64,000 nucleotides of DNA, taken from positions 496,001 to 560,000 of the forward strand of contig OZ244901.1 in assembly GCA_965221545.1 (NCBI GenBank), given 5' to 3'. Both the position numbers and the translations under genes were made by a program. The notes beneath the pieces are model-generated. The model had not been told where the DNA came from, ran no database searches, and saw only the letters and a program-made list of their open reading frames with translations. Source of the stretch: JAJEFO01 sp022819605 (GTDB lineage Bacteria; Pseudomonadota; Alphaproteobacteria; Rhodobacterales; Rhodobacteraceae). Below are positions 63,400-64,000 of this stretch, one piece after another (position 1 is the first letter of the stretch; each line of letters begins with the position of its first letter).

Positions 63400-63832
63400 A
63401 CTCCTGCCTGCATTGACAGAGTTGGCGGACCGCGAAACCTGCTTCGGGCTTGGTCTCGAACCTACCGCGGAAATCCTGGCCCGCAAGCTGAAGCTCCGGA
63501 TATATGGCAACGGTGAATTCGTCTCTCGAGACTTCTACGACATTTGCACCGCCGGCGAACGGGATCGCGACGGGCTTGAGCTGGCGCTTTCGGTCCTGAG
63601 TGTCGAGATGCGGGCCGAAATCGCCGATGAGATTGCCAGCCTTGGACCGCAGGCCGCGCGGCTCGGGCGCCCGCTGACCGGAGTCCACAGACCGTCATGG
63701 CTGAGTGATCTGGGTGAACGGGCGGCGGAGTTGATCGTGTCGCCGCATCCAGTCTACGGGCATCGTCGAGACGTCCGCTCCATGCCGGGTGACGACGGCC
63801 GAAGGAAGCCAGATACCGAAGAGCCCAGCTAG
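63392..63832 (+). pseudogene. AbiEii-like nucleotidyltransferase, C-terminal half
   Basis: Reads TTPLLPALTELADRETC, then GLEPTAEILARKLKLRIYGNG and EFVSRDFYDICTAGERDRDGLELAL, the second conserved part of AbiEii proteins (the AEILA.KL ... RD.YD motif), followed by a helical tail and stop. There is no start codon with a ribosome site at this end, and the frame upstream (open from 63224) is unrelated, so it is an orphan half. Joined after codon 98 of the minus-strand half it would complete a protein of about 244 residues. The following 168 bases to the window end hold no gene that I can identify. Confidence 0.7.
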
Positions 63833-64000
63833 GAGGCAGAGCCCGGATCCGGCGAGGCGACATCCGGTCCGTTCGACATTCCGGACCCACCGAAGCGCCC
63901 ATCACCGCCGGACGACTGACAAGGACGTTCCGGGACGCGCTTGGGGCTTCATTCGCGTGATCATGCAATCCTGACCGATTTTCGGACAGGTGATGTGATG

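Noticed and set aside
63338..63688. Longer N-terminus for the gene preceding the AbiEii-like half
   Set aside because: The extension is antisense to the C-terminal AbiEii half and lacks a ribosome site, while 63337 has AGGAG.
1..64000. CRISPR arrays, intact insertion sequences, rRNA genes or prophage
   Set aside because: No regularly spaced repeats, intact transposase, rRNA or phage structural genes seen on reading through the window.

Overview
The window looks like chromosomal DNA of an alphaproteobacterium, most likely a Rhodobacterales (Roseobacter-type) species. The sequence is GC-rich and tightly packed. Gene pairs overlap repeatedly by ATGA or TGATG. The housekeeping gene orders (ihfB-lapA-trpF, accD-folC, D-Ala carboxypeptidase-tmk-holB-tatD-MBL hydrolase) and the malic enzyme/phosphotransacetylase fusion fit that group. 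The assignment is by inference; no database search was possible.

Layout. 1-8.7 kb is a catabolic module: a partial GcvT-like methyltransferase, a two-domain metallophosphoesterase, a tripartite tricarboxylate transporter (tctA, tctB, tctC), a ROK regulator and a choline-sulfatase-like enzyme. A palindromic candidate operator lies in the divergent tctC/ROK promoter region. A Fic protein with its own promoter and palindrome follows (8.8-10.1 kb), next to tRNA-Met(CAT). 10.7-24.8 kb is core metabolism: glyA, nadK, prpE, maeB, a cdd-deoA-deoB-upp nucleoside salvage operon, a membrane protein of unknown role, and a sulfurtransferase/acetyltransferase/aromatic aminotransferase cluster. 25-28 kb is an SDR/acyl-CoA dehydrogenase/APH-type kinase operon. 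28.5-47.2 kb holds folC, accD, ilvD, ihfB-lapA-trpF, a class A penicillin-binding protein, ogt, ileS, hemF, truA and a Gfo/Idh/MocA oxidoreductase, interrupted by two toxin-antitoxin pairs (AbrB-Doc and Phd-VapC). 47.5-54.5 kb holds a beta-propeller protein and the dac-tmk-holB-tatD-MBL-AEC operon.

54.7-56.5 kb is a small scar beside tRNA-Ser(TGA): a decayed tyrosine-recombinase end, a MazE-MazF pair, and sequence without recognisable genes. 56.5-62.2 kb is an aromatic amino acid operon: an in-frame kynureninase-like/KynB-like fusion followed by indolepyruvate ferredoxin oxidoreductase iorA-iorB. At the fusion junction an intact ribosome binding site and ATG survive.

The most unusual signal is at 62.4-63.8 kb. 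A type IV AbiEii-like nucleotidyltransferase gene is cut in two, with its N-terminal half and the preceding gene on the minus strand and its C-terminal half on the plus strand. The same 8-bp sequence lies in inverted orientation at both break points, in the same codon phase. Flipping the ~1-kb segment on paper rejoins the reading frame, so the locus looks like the product of an inversion, possibly a reversible one. An in-frame TAG in the N-terminal half argues that the gene is dead in either orientation.

Across the window, all three toxin-antitoxin pairs and the Fic gene have their own inverted repeat just upstream of the first start codon. This is the layout expected of autoregulated modules.
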